35,595 nt of DNA from Cricetibacter osteomyelitidis. GTDB lineage: Bacteria; Pseudomonadota; Gammaproteobacteria; Enterobacterales; Pasteurellaceae. This document shows positions 14,932 to 25,184 of the stretch, piece after piece (positions within the stretch are counted from its first letter, which is position 1; each line of letters starts with the position of its first letter). The translations under genes and the position numbers were made by a program. The notes under the pieces are model-generated. The model made no database searches, had not been told where the DNA came from, and saw nothing but the letters and a program-made list of their open reading frames with translations. Location of the stretch: positions 1-35,595 of the forward strand of contig NZ_SLYB01000024.1 in the NCBI RefSeq assembly GCF_004340985.1, given 5' to 3'.

Positions 14932-17535
14932 ATGTTAGCTAAAGCAAAATATAGAAAAGATTACAAAACTCCCGACTTTACCATTACCGATATTTTCCTT
15001 GATTTTCAATTAGATCCAAAACGCACGGTAGTAACTTCCCAAACCAAAGTCAAACGTTTAAACTCAGAAGCGACGGTGTTGCGATTAGACGGGCATGGTT
15101 TTCAATTTTCTTCTATTAAACTGAACGGTCAGGATTTTAAAAATTATCAACAGGATAGTGAAAGTTTAAGTATCAATACCAAATTAGACGAATTTGAATT
15201 GGAAATTGTCACTGTTTTAAATCCGGCAGAAAATACATCGCTGCAAGGTTTATATCAATCCGGTGACGGTATTTGTACCCAATGCGAAGCGGAAGGTTTC
15301 CGTCAAATCACCTATATGTTAGACCGCCCCGATGTGCTTGCTCGCTATCAAACCCGCATTACTGCCGATAAAATTAAATATCCGTATTTGCTGTCAAACG
15401 GTAACAAAATTGCCGATGGCGAATTGACTGACGGTCGTCATTGGGTGGAATGGCAGGATCCATTCCCGAAACCTTGCTATTTATTTGCCTTAGTTGCCGG
15501 TGATTTTGATTTATTGGAAGATCATTTTATTACCAAAAGCGGACGAGATGTGACGTTGCAACTTTTTGTCGATAAAGGCAATTTAGACCGTGCACCTTGG
15601 GCGATGGAAAGTCTGAAAAAATCAATGAAATGGGATGAAGACCGTTTCGGATTAGAATATGACTTAAATATTTACATGATTGTCGCAGTGGACTTCTTTA
15701 ATATGGGGGCAATGGAAAATAAAGGTCTAAATATCTTTAATTCCAAGTTTGTATTGGCAAATCCGCAAACCGCCACCGATAGTGATTATCTTGCTATCGA
15801 ATCGGTTATTGCCCATGAATATTTCCATAATTGGACAGGGAACCGTGTAACCTGCCGCGATTGGTTCCAACTCAGCTTAAAAGAGGGCTTGACCGTATTT
15901 CGTGATCAGGAGTTTTCGTCAGACACCGGTTCTCGGGCGGTAAATCGTATTAATAACGTTCAATTATTACGCACCACACAATTCCCTGAAGATGCCGGTC
16001 CGATGTCACATCCGATTCGCCCGGAAAAAGTAATGGAAATGAATAATTTCTACACGATGACCGTGTATGAAAAAGGGGCGGAAGTGATTCGCATGATGCA
16101 CACTTTATTAGGGGAAAAAAACTTTCAGGCAGGCATGAAATTATATATTGCGGAAAATGACGGCAAAGCCGCTACTTGTGAAGATTTTGTGTCTGCAATG
16201 GAACGAGCATCCGGTATAGACCTCACAAAATTCCGCCGTTGGTACAGCCAATCCGGCACGCCGGAACTTACTGTCAGTGATTTTTATGACGGCAAAAACA
16301 GCACTTATCAGCTCAAAGTCAGCCAAATGACACCACCGACGGCAGATCAAATGGATAAAGTGAATTTGCATATTCCATTAAAAATTGCCTTATATAACGA
16401 GAGCGGCATTGCCATCGGTTTAATGCAAGACGGCAAACCGATTAATGATGTATTAGATGTCACTCAAGCAGAACAAGTTTTTGAATTTGAGCATATTTAT
16501 GAAAAACCGGTGCTGGCACTATTATGTGACTTTTCCGCACCGGTGAAATTGCATTACGATTACAGTATTTCACAGTTAGTGACGTTGTTACAATTTGCTG
16601 AAAATTCTTTTGTCCGCTGGGATGCCGCACAAATGTTATATGCCAAAGAATTGCGTAAAAATCTAACGGCATATCAGCAACAAGAAACAATGGAATTTTC
16701 TCCGGAAATTTTAACCGCACTTTTGCAAGTATTGGAAAACTATCGACAAGATATTGAATTAACCACGCTGATTCTGACTTTACCGAAGGAAATGGAGTTC
16801 GCGGAATTATTCAAGACCATTGATCCGGAAGGTATTGCCATAGTGCGTGATTTTATGCAACGCGAACTGGCGGCCTGTTTCAAAACACCAATGTATAAAC
16901 TCTACAATGCTATTGAATTGGAAGAATACCGTATTAATACGCAGGATATTGCTTTACGCGGGCTAAAAAATCTCTGTCTGCAATATTTGGCATTTACCAA
17001 TTTAGGCAACGCTACAGCAAAAAATCACTATGCCAAGGCCAACAATATGACGGACACTTTAGCTGCACTTTATGCTGCGGTTAAGGCGGGATTAGCTTGC
17101 CGTGATGAATTATTGACTGATTTTGAACAAAAATGGCAGGCAGACGGCTTGGTGATGGATAAATGGTTTAATTTGCAAGCCATACGACCGGAAAAAGATG
17201 TGTTACAAAATGTTATTGCTTTAATGGAACATCCGAGTTTCAACTTTAACAATCCTAACCGCGTGCGAGCTTTAGTGTGGAGTTTTGCAAATCAAAACCC
17301 TCGGGCATTCCACGCCATTGACGGTTCGGGTTATCGTTTCTTAACCAACGTATTATTACGCTTAAACGAAAGCAATCCGCAAATGGCTTCCCGGCTAATT
17401 GAACCTTTAATCCGTTTTTCCCGCTATGACGAACAACGCCAAACCCTGATGAAACGGGCATTAGAACGATTAAACGAAACGGAAAATCTGTCAAAAGATT
17501 TATTTGAAAAAATTGAAAAAGCACTACATATTTAG
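14932..17535 (+). CDS. pepN: Aminopeptidase N
   Basis: 867 residues; E. coli PepN has 870. This cytoplasmic M1-family zinc exopeptidase removes N-terminal residues from peptides. The GAMEN motif is in NMGAMENKG. The zinc site is HEYFH (H295, E296, H299) with E318 in LKEGLTVF. Four M1 domains fit the length. The pyrD start is only 9 bases past its stop, and rnm follows, so pepN-pyrD-rnm is probably one operon; pepN-pyrD adjacency is also seen in E. coli. I see no clear promoter in the 198 bases shared with purE. One uptake signal lies near 16713. Confidence 0.96.
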   Translation: MLAKAKYRKDYKTPDFTITDIFLDFQLDPKRTVVTSQTKVKRLNSEATVLRLDGHGFQFSSIKLNGQDFKNYQQDSESLSINTKLDEFELEIVTVLNPAENTSLQGLYQSGDGICTQCEAEGFRQITYMLDRPDVLARYQTRITADKIKYPYLLSNGNKIADGELTDGRHWVEWQDPFPKPCYLFALVAGDFDLLEDHFITKSGRDVTLQLFVDKGNLDRAPWAMESLKKSMKWDEDRFGLEYDLNIYMIVAVDFFNMGAMENKGLNIFNSKFVLANPQTATDSDYLAIESVIAHEYFHNWTGNRVTCRDWFQLSLKEGLTVFRDQEFSSDTGSRAVNRINNVQLLRTTQFPEDAGPMSHPIRPEKVMEMNNFYTMTVYEKGAEVIRMMHTLLGEKNFQAGMKLYIAENDGKAATCEDFVSAMERASGIDLTKFRRWYSQSGTPELTVSDFYDGKNSTYQLKVSQMTPPTADQMDKVNLHIPLKIALYNESGIAIGLMQDGKPINDVLDVTQAEQVFEFEHIYEKPVLALLCDFSAPVKLHYDYSISQLVTLLQFAENSFVRWDAAQMLYAKELRKNLTAYQQQETMEFSPEILTALLQVLENYRQDIELTTLILTLPKEMEFAELFKTIDPEGIAIVRDFMQRELAACFKTPMYKLYNAIELEEYRINTQDIALRGLKNLCLQYLAFTNLGNATAKNHYAKANNMTDTLAALYAAVKAGLACRDELLTDFEQKWQADGLVMDKWFNLQAIRPEKDVLQNVIALMEHPSFNFNNPNRVRALVWSFANQNPRAFHAIDGSGYRFLTNVLLRLNESNPQMASRLIEPLIRFSRYDEQRQTLMKRALERLNETENLSKDLFEKIEKALHI

Positions 17536-17544
17536 AGATAAAAA

Positions 17545-18564
17545 ATGTATTCACTTATTAAAAAAGGCCTATTTTCCCTACAACCGGAAACGGCTCATGA
17601 CTTGACTATTCAGTTATTAAAATGGAGCGGAAAATCACCGCTCTTATCTGTGTTAAAAATGGCATTAAACGCACCGAAAGGCACGCCTAAAACCGTGATG
17701 GGCATTACCTTTAAGAACCCGATCGGCTTGGCGGCCGGTGCGGATAAAAACGGTGAAGCCATTGACGGATTTGGGGCATTGGGCTTCGGTTTTGTGGAAG
17801 TCGGGACGGTGACGCCGCTGGCACAAGACGGAAATGCCAAACCGCGGCAATTTCGTTTGATTGAAGCGGAAGGCATCATCAATCGCAACGGCTTTAATAA
17901 CAACGGTGTGGATTATTTGATTGAAAATGTGAAAAAAACCAAGTTTGACGGCGTGATCGGTATCAATATCGGTAAAAACAAGGTTACGCCAATCGAAAAA
18001 GGCAAAGACGATTATATCTACTGTTTGAATAAAGCCTATAACTATGCGGATTATATTACCGTGAATATTTCATCGCCGAATACGCCGGATTTGCGTCAGT
18101 TGCAGTATGGCGATGCCTTAGAGGATTTATTGCTGGGTGTGAAAACGCGTCAGAAAGAATTGGCGAAAATTTATAATAAATATGTGCCTATCGCGGTGAA
18201 AATCGCCCCGGATTTAACTGAAAGCGAATTAGTGCAAATTGCCGATACTTTAAAGCAGCATCAAATGGACGGTGTAATTGCGACGAATACCACGATTTCT
18301 CGTGACAATGTCACCGGATTGAAAAATACCGATGAAATCGGCGGATTAAGCGGTAAGCCGTTACAGCATAAAAGTACGGAAATTATCCGTCGTTTACATC
18401 AAGAATTAAAAGGCGAAATTCCGATTGTCGGCAGCGGCGGTATTGATTCGGTACAAAATGCACAGGAAAAAATTGCAGCGGGAGCAGAATTATTGCAATT
18501 ATATTCCGGATTGATTTATCACGGCCCGAATTTGGTGAAACAACTGGTGCAATTCATTAAATAA
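17545..18564 (+). CDS. pyrD: Dihydroorotate dehydrogenase (quinone), class 2
   Basis: 339 residues; E. coli PyrD has 336. It oxidises dihydroorotate to orotate with FMN and passes electrons to membrane quinones. The N-terminal segment (about 1-45), with [19 protein letters not shown], is the membrane-associating part that defines class 2. [38 protein letters not shown] (the serine pair S176-S177 includes the catalytic base) and SGGID complete the flavin barrel. It is the second gene in pepN-pyrD-rnm. Confidence 0.96.
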   Translation: MYSLIKKGLFSLQPETAHDLTIQLLKWSGKSPLLSVLKMALNAPKGTPKTVMGITFKNPIGLAAGADKNGEAIDGFGALGFGFVEVGTVTPLAQDGNAKPRQFRLIEAEGIINRNGFNNNGVDYLIENVKKTKFDGVIGINIGKNKVTPIEKGKDDYIYCLNKAYNYADYITVNISSPNTPDLRQLQYGDALEDLLLGVKTRQKELAKIYNKYVPIAVKIAPDLTESELVQIADTLKQHQMDGVIATNTTISRDNVTGLKNTDEIGGLSGKPLQHKSTEIIRRLHQELKGEIPIVGSGGIDSVQNAQEKIAAGAELLQLYSGLIYHGPNLVKQLVQFIK

Positions 18565-18576
18565 GCAGAAATTATA

Positions 18577-19395
18577 ATGGCAAAAAGTTTTGATTTGCAT
18601 TGCCACAGTACGGCTTCGGACGGTGTTTTATCACCGACAGAAGTAGTACAACGTGCCAATGAACAGGGGGTTAATGTACTGGCATTAACGGATCACGACA
18701 CCATCAGCGGTATTACAGAAGCTCGTGCGGAAGCAGAACGGTTAAATATGCAGCTAATCAGTGGTGTAGAAATTTCAACTCAATGGGAAAACCGCGGTAT
18801 TCATATTGTCGGGTTGAGTTTTGATGAAAATTCACCGGAAATGAGGGCACTTTTAGCCAATCAAGCAGAATTACGCCAGCAAAGAGCGGTAGAAATCGGT
18901 CGAAAATTAGAAAAAGCCAACGTGCCAAATGCTTACGAAGGAGCAAAAAGCCTGGCGAACGGGGAAGTCACCCGTGCCCATTATGCCCGTTATTTAGTGC
19001 AAATTGGCAAAGTTAGCAGTGAACAGCAGGCTTTTAAACGCTATTTATCGCAAGGCAAACCCTGTTATGTGAAATCCCAGTGGTGCGATATTCCCACTGC
19101 GATTCAAACCATTCACGCTGCCGGCGGCATTGCTGTGCTGGCTCATCCGTTGCGTTATACGTTAACGGCAAAATGGATCCGTCGTTTAATTGCAGATTTT
19201 AAATGCTGGCAAGGCGATGGTTTAGAAGTCGCCGGTTGCGGTCAATCGCCGGATCAACGTCAACTTTTAGCCCGTTGGGCCAATGAATTTGAACTCAAAG
19301 GTTCTGTGGGATCTGATTTCCATTTCCCGTGCGGTTGGGTGGAATTAGGGAAATCGCTGCAATTGCCGGAAGGTGTGAGGTTTGTTTTGGATTAG
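18577..19395 (+). CDS. rnm: PHP-domain 5'-3' exoribonuclease (YciV / RNase AM)
   Basis: 272 residues, as expected for the TrpH/YciV family (E. coli YciV 293). Metal-binding PHP motifs are all present: LHCHSTASDG (7-16), LTDHDTISG (37-45), GVEIS, AHPLRYT and GSDFHFP near the C-terminus. E. coli YciV was shown to trim the 5' ends of rRNAs and to digest short RNA or 3',5'-bisphosphonucleotides. It follows pyrD by 12 bases and ends in a terminator. In E. coli the gene sits beside yciO, which is the next gene here too. Confidence 0.92.
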   Translation: MAKSFDLHCHSTASDGVLSPTEVVQRANEQGVNVLALTDHDTISGITEARAEAERLNMQLISGVEISTQWENRGIHIVGLSFDENSPEMRALLANQAELRQQRAVEIGRKLEKANVPNAYEGAKSLANGEVTRAHYARYLVQIGKVSSEQQAFKRYLSQGKPCYVKSQWCDIPTAIQTIHAAGGIAVLAHPLRYTLTAKWIRRLIADFKCWQGDGLEVAGCGQSPDQRQLLARWANEFELKGSVGSDFHFPCGWVELGKSLQLPEGVRFVLD

Positions 19396-19398
19396 AAA

Positions 19399-19430
19399 AA
19401 TGGACGTTTTTTAGTGTCCATTATTTTTTT
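19399..19430 (+). terminator. Rho-independent terminator after rnm
   Basis: The stem AATGGAC / GTCCATT (19399-19405 with 19416-19422) is followed by ATTTTTTTAT. Confidence 0.85.
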
Positions 19431-19511
19431 ATACTTTTCTTAGCATAAAAAAGCATAAGCAATAATAAAACGTTATATCATTTTATTAATATCATTTTTA
19501 TTATATGGGTG

Positions 19512-19517
19512 TATAAT
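19512..19517 (+). promoter_or_regulatory. Possible -10 box for yciO-rluB
   Basis: A perfect TATAAT lies 35 bases before the yciO start, in an AT-rich gap that follows a terminator. I see no convincing -35 at the expected distance. Confidence 0.4.
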
Positions 19518-19552
19518 CGGACCAGTTTTGTGAATGGGGTTTAAAAGCGATT

Positions 19553-20176
19553 ATGAGTCAGTTATTTTATGTGCACCCGGAAAATCCGCAGGTACGGTTG
19601 ATTAACCAAGCGGTTGAAATTCTTAAAGATGGTGGGGTAATTGTATATCCGACGGATTCAGGTTATGCCTTGGGATGTATGATTGGTAATAAACACGCTA
19701 TGGAGCGTATTGTGCAAATCCGTCATTTGCCGGCAGGGCATAATTTTACTTTGGTATGCCGTGATTTATCGGAGCTTTCCAATTATTCCGTGGTAAGCAA
19801 TGTGGCTTATCGCTTAATCAGAAATAATACGCCGGGGCGTTATACCTTTATTCTCACCGCCACCAAAGAACTGCCGCGTCGCTTGATGACATCCAAACGC
19901 AAAACTATTGGTATTCGTGTGCCGGATAATAAAATTGCCTTGGATTTATTAGCAGCCTTGGGCGAACCGATTTTATCCTGTTCGTTAATGTTGCCGAATG
20001 AAGAACATATTATCCAATCGGATCCGGAAGAAATTCGTGATCGTTTGGAACATCAAGTGGATTTGATTATTCACGGCGGTTATCTTGGTCAAGATCCTAC
20101 AACAGTGGTGGATTTAACCGATGATACACCGGTGATTATCCGCAAAGGCAGCGGTTCAACGGAACCATTCATTTAA
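19553..20176 (+). CDS. yciO: YciO, Sua5/YciO/YrdC family protein
   Basis: 207 residues; E. coli YciO has 206 and matches almost throughout ([13 protein letters not shown] at the start, [17 protein letters not shown], and [20 protein letters not shown]). The fold is the YrdC/TsaC double-stranded-RNA/nucleotide-binding one. TsaC makes threonylcarbamoyl-AMP for tRNA t6A, while YciO is a paralogue with a less certain role and does not replace TsaC in E. coli. It has a 40-base gap to rluB on the same strand, so the two are probably co-transcribed. Confidence 0.93.
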   Translation: MSQLFYVHPENPQVRLINQAVEILKDGGVIVYPTDSGYALGCMIGNKHAMERIVQIRHLPAGHNFTLVCRDLSELSNYSVVSNVAYRLIRNNTPGRYTFILTATKELPRRLMTSKRKTIGIRVPDNKIALDLLAALGEPILSCSLMLPNEEHIIQSDPEEIRDRLEHQVDLIIHGGYLGQDPTTVVDLTDDTPVIIRKGSGSTEPFI

Positions 20177-20216
20177 ATTTAAATCAGACGCTTGGGAAAG
20201 CGACAAAAGGGATATT

Positions 20217-21284
20217 ATGAAATCTAATGCAAAATTTACCGCACTTTCTGCAAATAAAAATCTGACGGAAAGAAAATTTTCAGACAAAAAAACAGCGGAC
20301 AGAAAATCTGATAACCGATCATCAGATAACAAAACATCTGATAGAAAGCCAATGGAAAGAAAACCATTACCGATGAGAAAGACACGCTCGGAAGGCAAAC
20401 CACAAAACACAACCACTGTAAAAGCGGAAGGTGAAAAATTACAAAAAGTACTGGCTCGAGTAGGTCAAGGTTCGCGTCGCGAAATCGAAGCGATGATTGA
20501 GGCAAACCGCGTGAGCGTGGACGGCAAAATAGCCACATTGGGCGATCGTATTGATGTGAATAAAGATGTCAAAGTGCGTATTGACGGCCATATCGTCAAT
20601 TTATTGCAAGCTAAAAAAGAAGTTTGCCGCGTGCTGATGTATTACAAACCGGAAGGGGAATTGTGTACCCGCCACGATCCGGAAGGTCGGGCAACGGTAT
20701 TTGATCGTTTACCGCGTTTAACGGGTTCCCGTTGGATTGCCGTAGGTCGTTTGGATATTAACACATCGGGCTTATTGTTATTTACTACCGACGGTGAATT
20801 AGCCAACCGCTTAATGCATCCAAGTCGTGAAGTTGAGCGTGAATATTCCGTGCGAGTATTCGGCCAGGTAGATGAGGCTATGTTGCATCGTTTGAAAAAA
20901 GGCGTGCAGTTGGAAGACGGCCCGGCAAATTTTAAATCCATTAAAGCCGCCGGCGGTGTGGGCATTAACCAATGGTATGATGTCACGTTAATGGAAGGCC
21001 GTAACCGCGAAGTACGTCGTTTATGGGAATCGCAAGGCGTGCAAGTAAGCCGTTTGATCCGTATTCGTTATGGCAATATCAAATTGGAAAAATCTTTGCC
21101 ACGCGGCGGTTGGGAAGAAATGGATTTGACTGCTGTAAACTATTTGCGTGAATTGGTTGGTTTGGAACCGGAAACTGAAACCAAATTGAATGTTACCCAA
21201 ATTCGTCGTCGTTCCAAAACAGGACAAATTCGTCGTGCAGTGAAACGTTATTCGGAAATAAATAAACGTTATAAAAAATCGTAA
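20217..21284 (+). CDS. rluB: 23S rRNA pseudouridine(2605) synthase RluB with long basic N-terminal tail
   Basis: 355 residues, against 291 in E. coli RluB. The S4 domain starts near residue 78 ([19 protein letters not shown]) and the RsuA/RluB catalytic domain follows, with the catalytic aspartate in [21 protein letters not shown] and [11 protein letters not shown] are also diagnostic. It makes pseudouridine at 23S position 2605. The extra 75 N-terminal residues are rich in K, S, D, R and N, with short degenerate repeats such as [12 protein letters not shown], and look disordered and RNA-binding. E. coli has its basic tail at the C-terminus instead. An uptake signal encodes part of residues 6-9. 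It ends in an uptake-signal dyad that serves as terminator. Confidence 0.94.
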   Translation: MKSNAKFTALSANKNLTERKFSDKKTADRKSDNRSSDNKTSDRKPMERKPLPMRKTRSEGKPQNTTTVKAEGEKLQKVLARVGQGSRREIEAMIEANRVSVDGKIATLGDRIDVNKDVKVRIDGHIVNLLQAKKEVCRVLMYYKPEGELCTRHDPEGRATVFDRLPRLTGSRWIAVGRLDINTSGLLLFTTDGELANRLMHPSREVEREYSVRVFGQVDEAMLHRLKKGVQLEDGPANFKSIKAAGGVGINQWYDVTLMEGRNREVRRLWESQGVQVSRLIRIRYGNIKLEKSLPRGGWEEMDLTAVNYLRELVGLEPETETKLNVTQIRRRSKTGQIRRAVKRYSEINKRYKKS

Positions 21285-21301
21285 AAACTTGTCGAAAAAC
21301 T

Positions 21302-22338
<1,037 letters not shown>

Positions 22339-22361
22339 AAAATCGCAAAATTTTCATCGGG

Positions 22362-22388
22362 AAATACGGTCATAACGACCGTATTTTT
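22362..22388. terminator. Terminator between cysB and msrQ
   Basis: The perfect stem AAATACGGTC / GACCGTATTT (22362-22371 with 22377-22386) has a 5-base loop. T-rich sequence on both strands makes it plausible in both directions. Confidence 0.85.
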
Positions 22389-22411
22389 GTAATCTGAAGC
22401 AGTAAAAATTG

Positions 22412-22987
22412 TCATTTCAATTTATATTTTTTCTGATAATAAGCAAAAATAAATATCAAACCGATAATAACGGCATAAAGAATAACCGTTGGTTTTATTG
22501 CTTTAGTTGAAAGATGATAATGGATTACAGCCAATAATAATGCCAAATAACTCATTCTATGCAGTGATAACCAATTGACGTTGATTTTGTTTCGTATGAA
22601 CGGAACAGCAATAATTGTTATAAAGCATAATGCCAGAAAGCTGAATAATCCGATTAGCAAATAAACTCTTTCGCTTAATTCACTAAAAAATAGGGTTATA
22701 TCTAAATTTAATTCTAAAATCAGATAACTGAGAATATGCAACAGAGTATAAAATAATGTCCAAAGCCCCAATGCTCTGTGCAATGTTAACAGGCGATTAA
22801 ATTTAAACATTTTTGCTATTATCCGCCATAAAAATAGCGCGATTAAAATAGTTAATGCGGTAAATCCTAAAAAATGCTGTAATTCTTTAATCGGATCCGC
22901 CCCTAAACTTTCCGTATCGTAGAATAAAACCGCGGCTAACCAACATAAAGGCGTTATACAGCCTAAATGAACTAAGATTCTTATCAT
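22412..22987 (-). CDS. msrQ: Haem-binding membrane subunit MsrQ (YedZ)
   Basis: 191 residues with about six hydrophobic segments; E. coli MsrQ has 211. It is the inner-membrane ferric-reductase-like b-type cytochrome that hands quinone electrons to MsrP. Family histidines are visible in TLHRALGLW, LLHILSY, LSLHRMSY and VIHYHLS. It starts 7 bases after msrP, so the two are co-translated. It is the last gene of the minus-strand run beginning with the Met-rich peptide. Confidence 0.93.
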   Translation of the reverse strand: MIRILVHLGCITPLCWLAAVLFYDTESLGADPIKELQHFLGFTALTILIALFLWRIIAKMFKFNRLLTLHRALGLWTLFYTLLHILSYLILELNLDITLFFSELSERVYLLIGLFSFLALCFITIIAVPFIRNKINVNWLSLHRMSYLALLLAVIHYHLSTKAIKPTVILYAVIIGLIFIFAYYQKKYKLK

Positions 22988-22994
22988 ATCAGTA

Positions 22995-23963
22995 TTAGAA
23001 GTTTTCTTTTAAATTTAAATTGTTATATAAATAAGCGACTTCTTTTTCATAACCGTTAAAAGGCAGAGTAGGCTGTCGTTTTACATTAAATAACCCGCCG
23101 GAACCAATGACGCGTTCTGTTTTTTGCGACCAACGAGGATGATCAACATCAGGATTTACATTGGCATAAAAACCGTATTCTTGCGGCGCCAGTAAATTCC
23201 AAGTGGTTTGCGGTTGTGTTTCGGTAAGCCGTATTTTTACAATAGATTTAATGCTTTTAAATCCATATTTCCAAGGCACAACCAAACGGATTGGCGCACC
23301 GTTTTGTGGTGTTAAGGTCTTACCGTATAAACCAACCGACATAATTGTCAGCGGGTGCATGGCTTCTGCCAGCGTAAGGCCTTCTGTGTAAGGGTATTTC
23401 AAATTACCGCCAAATAAAGGATTTTTATGACCCGGAATATTTTCCGGATCGTAAATCGTTTCAAATGCGACAAAACGGGCTTTATCAGTAGGTTTCACTA
23501 ACGCAAGCAGTTTATTTAATTCAAAACCGATCCAAGGAATAACCATAGACCAAGCTTCTACGCAGCGAAAACGATAAATACGTTCTTCGAGGGGAAATTC
23601 GGTCAATAATTGATGCAGGTTAAGTGTAAGCGGATTTTCTACTTCTCCGCTAATTTCTATTGACCAAGGATCCGTTTTTAACGTTGAGGCAAATTTAGCC
23701 GGTGATTCTTTATCTAAGCCGAATTCATAATAATTATTATATCCAATGACTTTATTTTCCGGCGTTAAGCTCAGTGCCGTATTTTGCGTATCGCGGGCAA
23801 AATTCAATGCACTGCGATTATCCGTTCCTTTTAGTAATTCTTCGGCATTTGCCAGTTGAGGGAGTGCAACAGTTGTGCCAATAATTCCCATGGACTTAAT
23901 GAATTTTCTTCTTTGATGGAAAATTTCTTCAGGTGTAATATCCCGGGGGGTAAATTTTAGCAT
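22995..23963 (-). CDS. msrP: Molybdopterin methionine-sulfoxide reductase MsrP (YedY)
   Basis: 322 residues; E. coli MsrP has 334. It is a periplasmic enzyme that reduces both stereoisomers of methionine sulfoxide in envelope proteins. R18-R19 in [11 protein letters not shown] form the twin-arginine export signal, which ends near LANA40. The molybdenum-ligating cysteine is C134 in [28 protein letters not shown] and the late segment typical of YedY follow. The start has GGAGA 5-7 bases upstream. It needs molybdopterin, and moeAB is in this window. Upstream, 36 bases away, is a methionine-rich secreted peptide that could be both oxidant sink and substrate. Confidence 0.95.
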   Translation of the reverse strand: MLKFTPRDITPEEIFHQRRKFIKSMGIIGTTVALPQLANAEELLKGTDNRSALNFARDTQNTALSLTPENKVIGYNNYYEFGLDKESPAKFASTLKTDPWSIEISGEVENPLTLNLHQLLTEFPLEERIYRFRCVEAWSMVIPWIGFELNKLLALVKPTDKARFVAFETIYDPENIPGHKNPLFGGNLKYPYTEGLTLAEAMHPLTIMSVGLYGKTLTPQNGAPIRLVVPWKYGFKSIKSIVKIRLTETQPQTTWNLLAPQEYGFYANVNPDVDHPRWSQKTERVIGSGGLFNVKRQPTLPFNGYEKEVAYLYNNLNLKENF

Positions 23964-24001
23964 TTTAATCTCCTTTTACTGTTGCACTAATTTCGGTCAA
24001 A

Positions 24002-24265
24002 TTACATTTTTTCTTTCTTCATGCTGTCTTTTGACATCATTTCTTGGGTATTTTTCATCCCCTCTGTTTCCGTTTTTTTCATTTTATTCATGTTATTCAT
24101 ATCGGATTTCATGTCAGACATAGAATCTGATTCCATTTTCTGCATTTTTTGCATACAATCTTGATCATTCTTTTGACAGCCAGACTTCATTTCATGGGCA
24201 TAGCTGACACTTGAAAACATAGAAATAATTGAAAGAATGGAAAGTGCTCTAAGAAATTTTTTCAT
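24002..24265 (-). CDS. Methionine-rich periplasmic peptide, MrpX-like oxidant sink
   Basis: 87 residues from the ATG at 24265, which has AAAGGAG about 7 bases upstream. An upstream in-frame ATG adds 53 unlikely residues. A signal peptide of about 23 residues ends SVSYA. The mature 64 residues hold 14 methionines (22%) spaced every 3-5 residues with K, S, D and E, as in QKMQKMESDSMSDMKSDM, plus two cysteines. In Azospira suillum, MrpX is a methionine-rich periplasmic peptide that scavenges hypochlorite and is regenerated by YedY. The arrangement here is the same: peptide, msrP, msrQ, and a divergent sigma/anti-sigma pair. Function is inferred from composition and context; the sequence is too simple for firm homology. 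Confidence 0.82.
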   Translation of the reverse strand: MKKFLRALSILSIISMFSSVSYAHEMKSGCQKNDQDCMQKMQKMESDSMSDMKSDMNNMNKMKKTETEGMKNTQEMMSKDSMKKEKM

Positions 24266-24338
24266 ATTTTTCTCCTTTAATAAAAATTTTGTAATGATTA
24301 AATTTTTAGTGAAAAACGGTGAAGAAGTGTTTTTCATT

Positions 24339-24365
24339 GTATTAGTCGTTGCACAAGACAAATAC
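24339..24365. promoter_or_regulatory. Inverted repeat in the divergent promoter of the Met-peptide and sigma genes
   Basis: GTATTAGTC (24339-24347) and GACAAATAC (24357-24365) are inverted copies with 8 of 9 matches, separated by GTTGCACAA. It sits near the middle of the 140-base gap between divergently transcribed genes. It could be a shared operator or paired sigma-factor promoter elements. Confidence 0.55.
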
Positions 24366-24405
24366 TTACAAAATTTTTTAAAAAATTTTAAAAGGATATT
24401 AATGA

Positions 24406-24978
24406 ATGATTGAAAAAGGATCAAAACAATTTATTTCACCGGAACAAATTGCTGAAATCAGAGAGCAAATGCTGAAATTTGCTTATCTCCAGTTACAAGA
24501 TAATCCATTGGCAGAGGATATTGTTCAAGAGGCATTTTTTTATGCTTTAAAAAATATTGGCAGCTTTCAACGACAAGCCGCGTTAAAAACATGGATTTTT
24601 GCCATCTTAAAAAATAAAATTATTGATTATTTTCGTCAAAAAGGCCGTTTTGTTTTGGAAAGCGAAATCGTTGATGAACAGACGGATTCAGGTAATCATT
24701 TTTTTGACGAACAAGGGCATTGGAAGGAAGAATACTACACGGACTGTCGGCAGGAATCGGAAAGTGCGGTTTATTCTGAAGAATTTTGGTTATTATTTGA
24801 AACTTGTTTAACTCGTTTACCGGCATTGCAAAGTAGAGTATTTATGATGCGGGAATACTTTGAATGCTCAACGAATGAGATCTGCGAACAAGTGGAAATC
24901 AGTTCATCAAACTTACATGTTTTGTTATATCGGGCAAGATTACAATTACAACATTGCTTAGCCAAAAAGTTAATGTAG
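24406..24978 (+). CDS. ECF-type RNA polymerase sigma factor
   Basis: 190 residues. Region 2 (about 20-85) reads DNPLAEDIVQEAFFYALKNI, then ALKTWIFAILKNKIIDYFRQK, typical of ECF sigma factors. Region 4 (about 128-185) has LPALQSRVFMMREYFECSTNEI and a helix-turn-helix ending with SSSNLHVLLYRARLQL. A longer acidic, histidine-containing linker (about 85-120) joins them. The start ATG at 24406 follows AAAGGATATTA. The next gene, 12 bases downstream, encodes a zinc-type anti-sigma factor, and the divergent genes encode the Met-rich peptide and MsrPQ. I infer control of these genes in response to envelope oxidant stress, as described for SigF in Azospira and for RpoE2-type factors in Haemophilus. 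An uptake signal lies near 24763. Confidence 0.9.
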   Translation: MIEKGSKQFISPEQIAEIREQMLKFAYLQLQDNPLAEDIVQEAFFYALKNIGSFQRQAALKTWIFAILKNKIIDYFRQKGRFVLESEIVDEQTDSGNHFFDEQGHWKEEYYTDCRQESESAVYSEEFWLLFETCLTRLPALQSRVFMMREYFECSTNEICEQVEISSSNLHVLLYRARLQLQHCLAKKLM

Positions 24979-24990
24979 AGAGGTGATAAA

Positions 24991-25164
24991 ATGAAATGTA
25001 TTGAAGCAACTAAAACGATTTCCGATGCGAAAGAACGTCAGCTTTCTTTATCTGAAAAAACAAAGTTAACGGCACATTTATTAATTTGCTCTTACTGTCG
25101 AGGTTTTAAGAACAATTGCGAAAAAATGAGTAGAATGATGAAATCTTTTGCAAATCCCGATTGA
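24991..25164 (+). CDS. Small zinc-type anti-sigma factor
   Basis: 57 residues, starting MKCIEATKTISDA, preceded by AGAGAGGTGATAAA. The HxxxCxxC motif H29-L-L-I-C33-S-Y-C36 is the hallmark of ZAS (zinc anti-sigma) proteins such as RsrA. C3 and C43 could supply further thiol ligands, and oxidation of the zinc site would release the sigma factor. It is only the anti-sigma domain: no membrane segment follows, so it should be cytoplasmic. It starts 12 bases after the sigma stop, so the two form an operon. Oxidant sensing is inferred from family behaviour. Confidence 0.85.
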   Translation: MKCIEATKTISDAKERQLSLSEKTKLTAHLLICSYCRGFKNNCEKMSRMMKSFANPD

Positions 25165-25184
25165 TAAGTCGGCGTAACCATAAA

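Noticed and set aside
24266-24424. 53-residue N-terminal extension of the Met-rich peptide
   Set aside because: It lacks a ribosome site and would bury the signal peptide inside the protein. It also crosses the divergent promoter and overlaps the start of the sigma gene.
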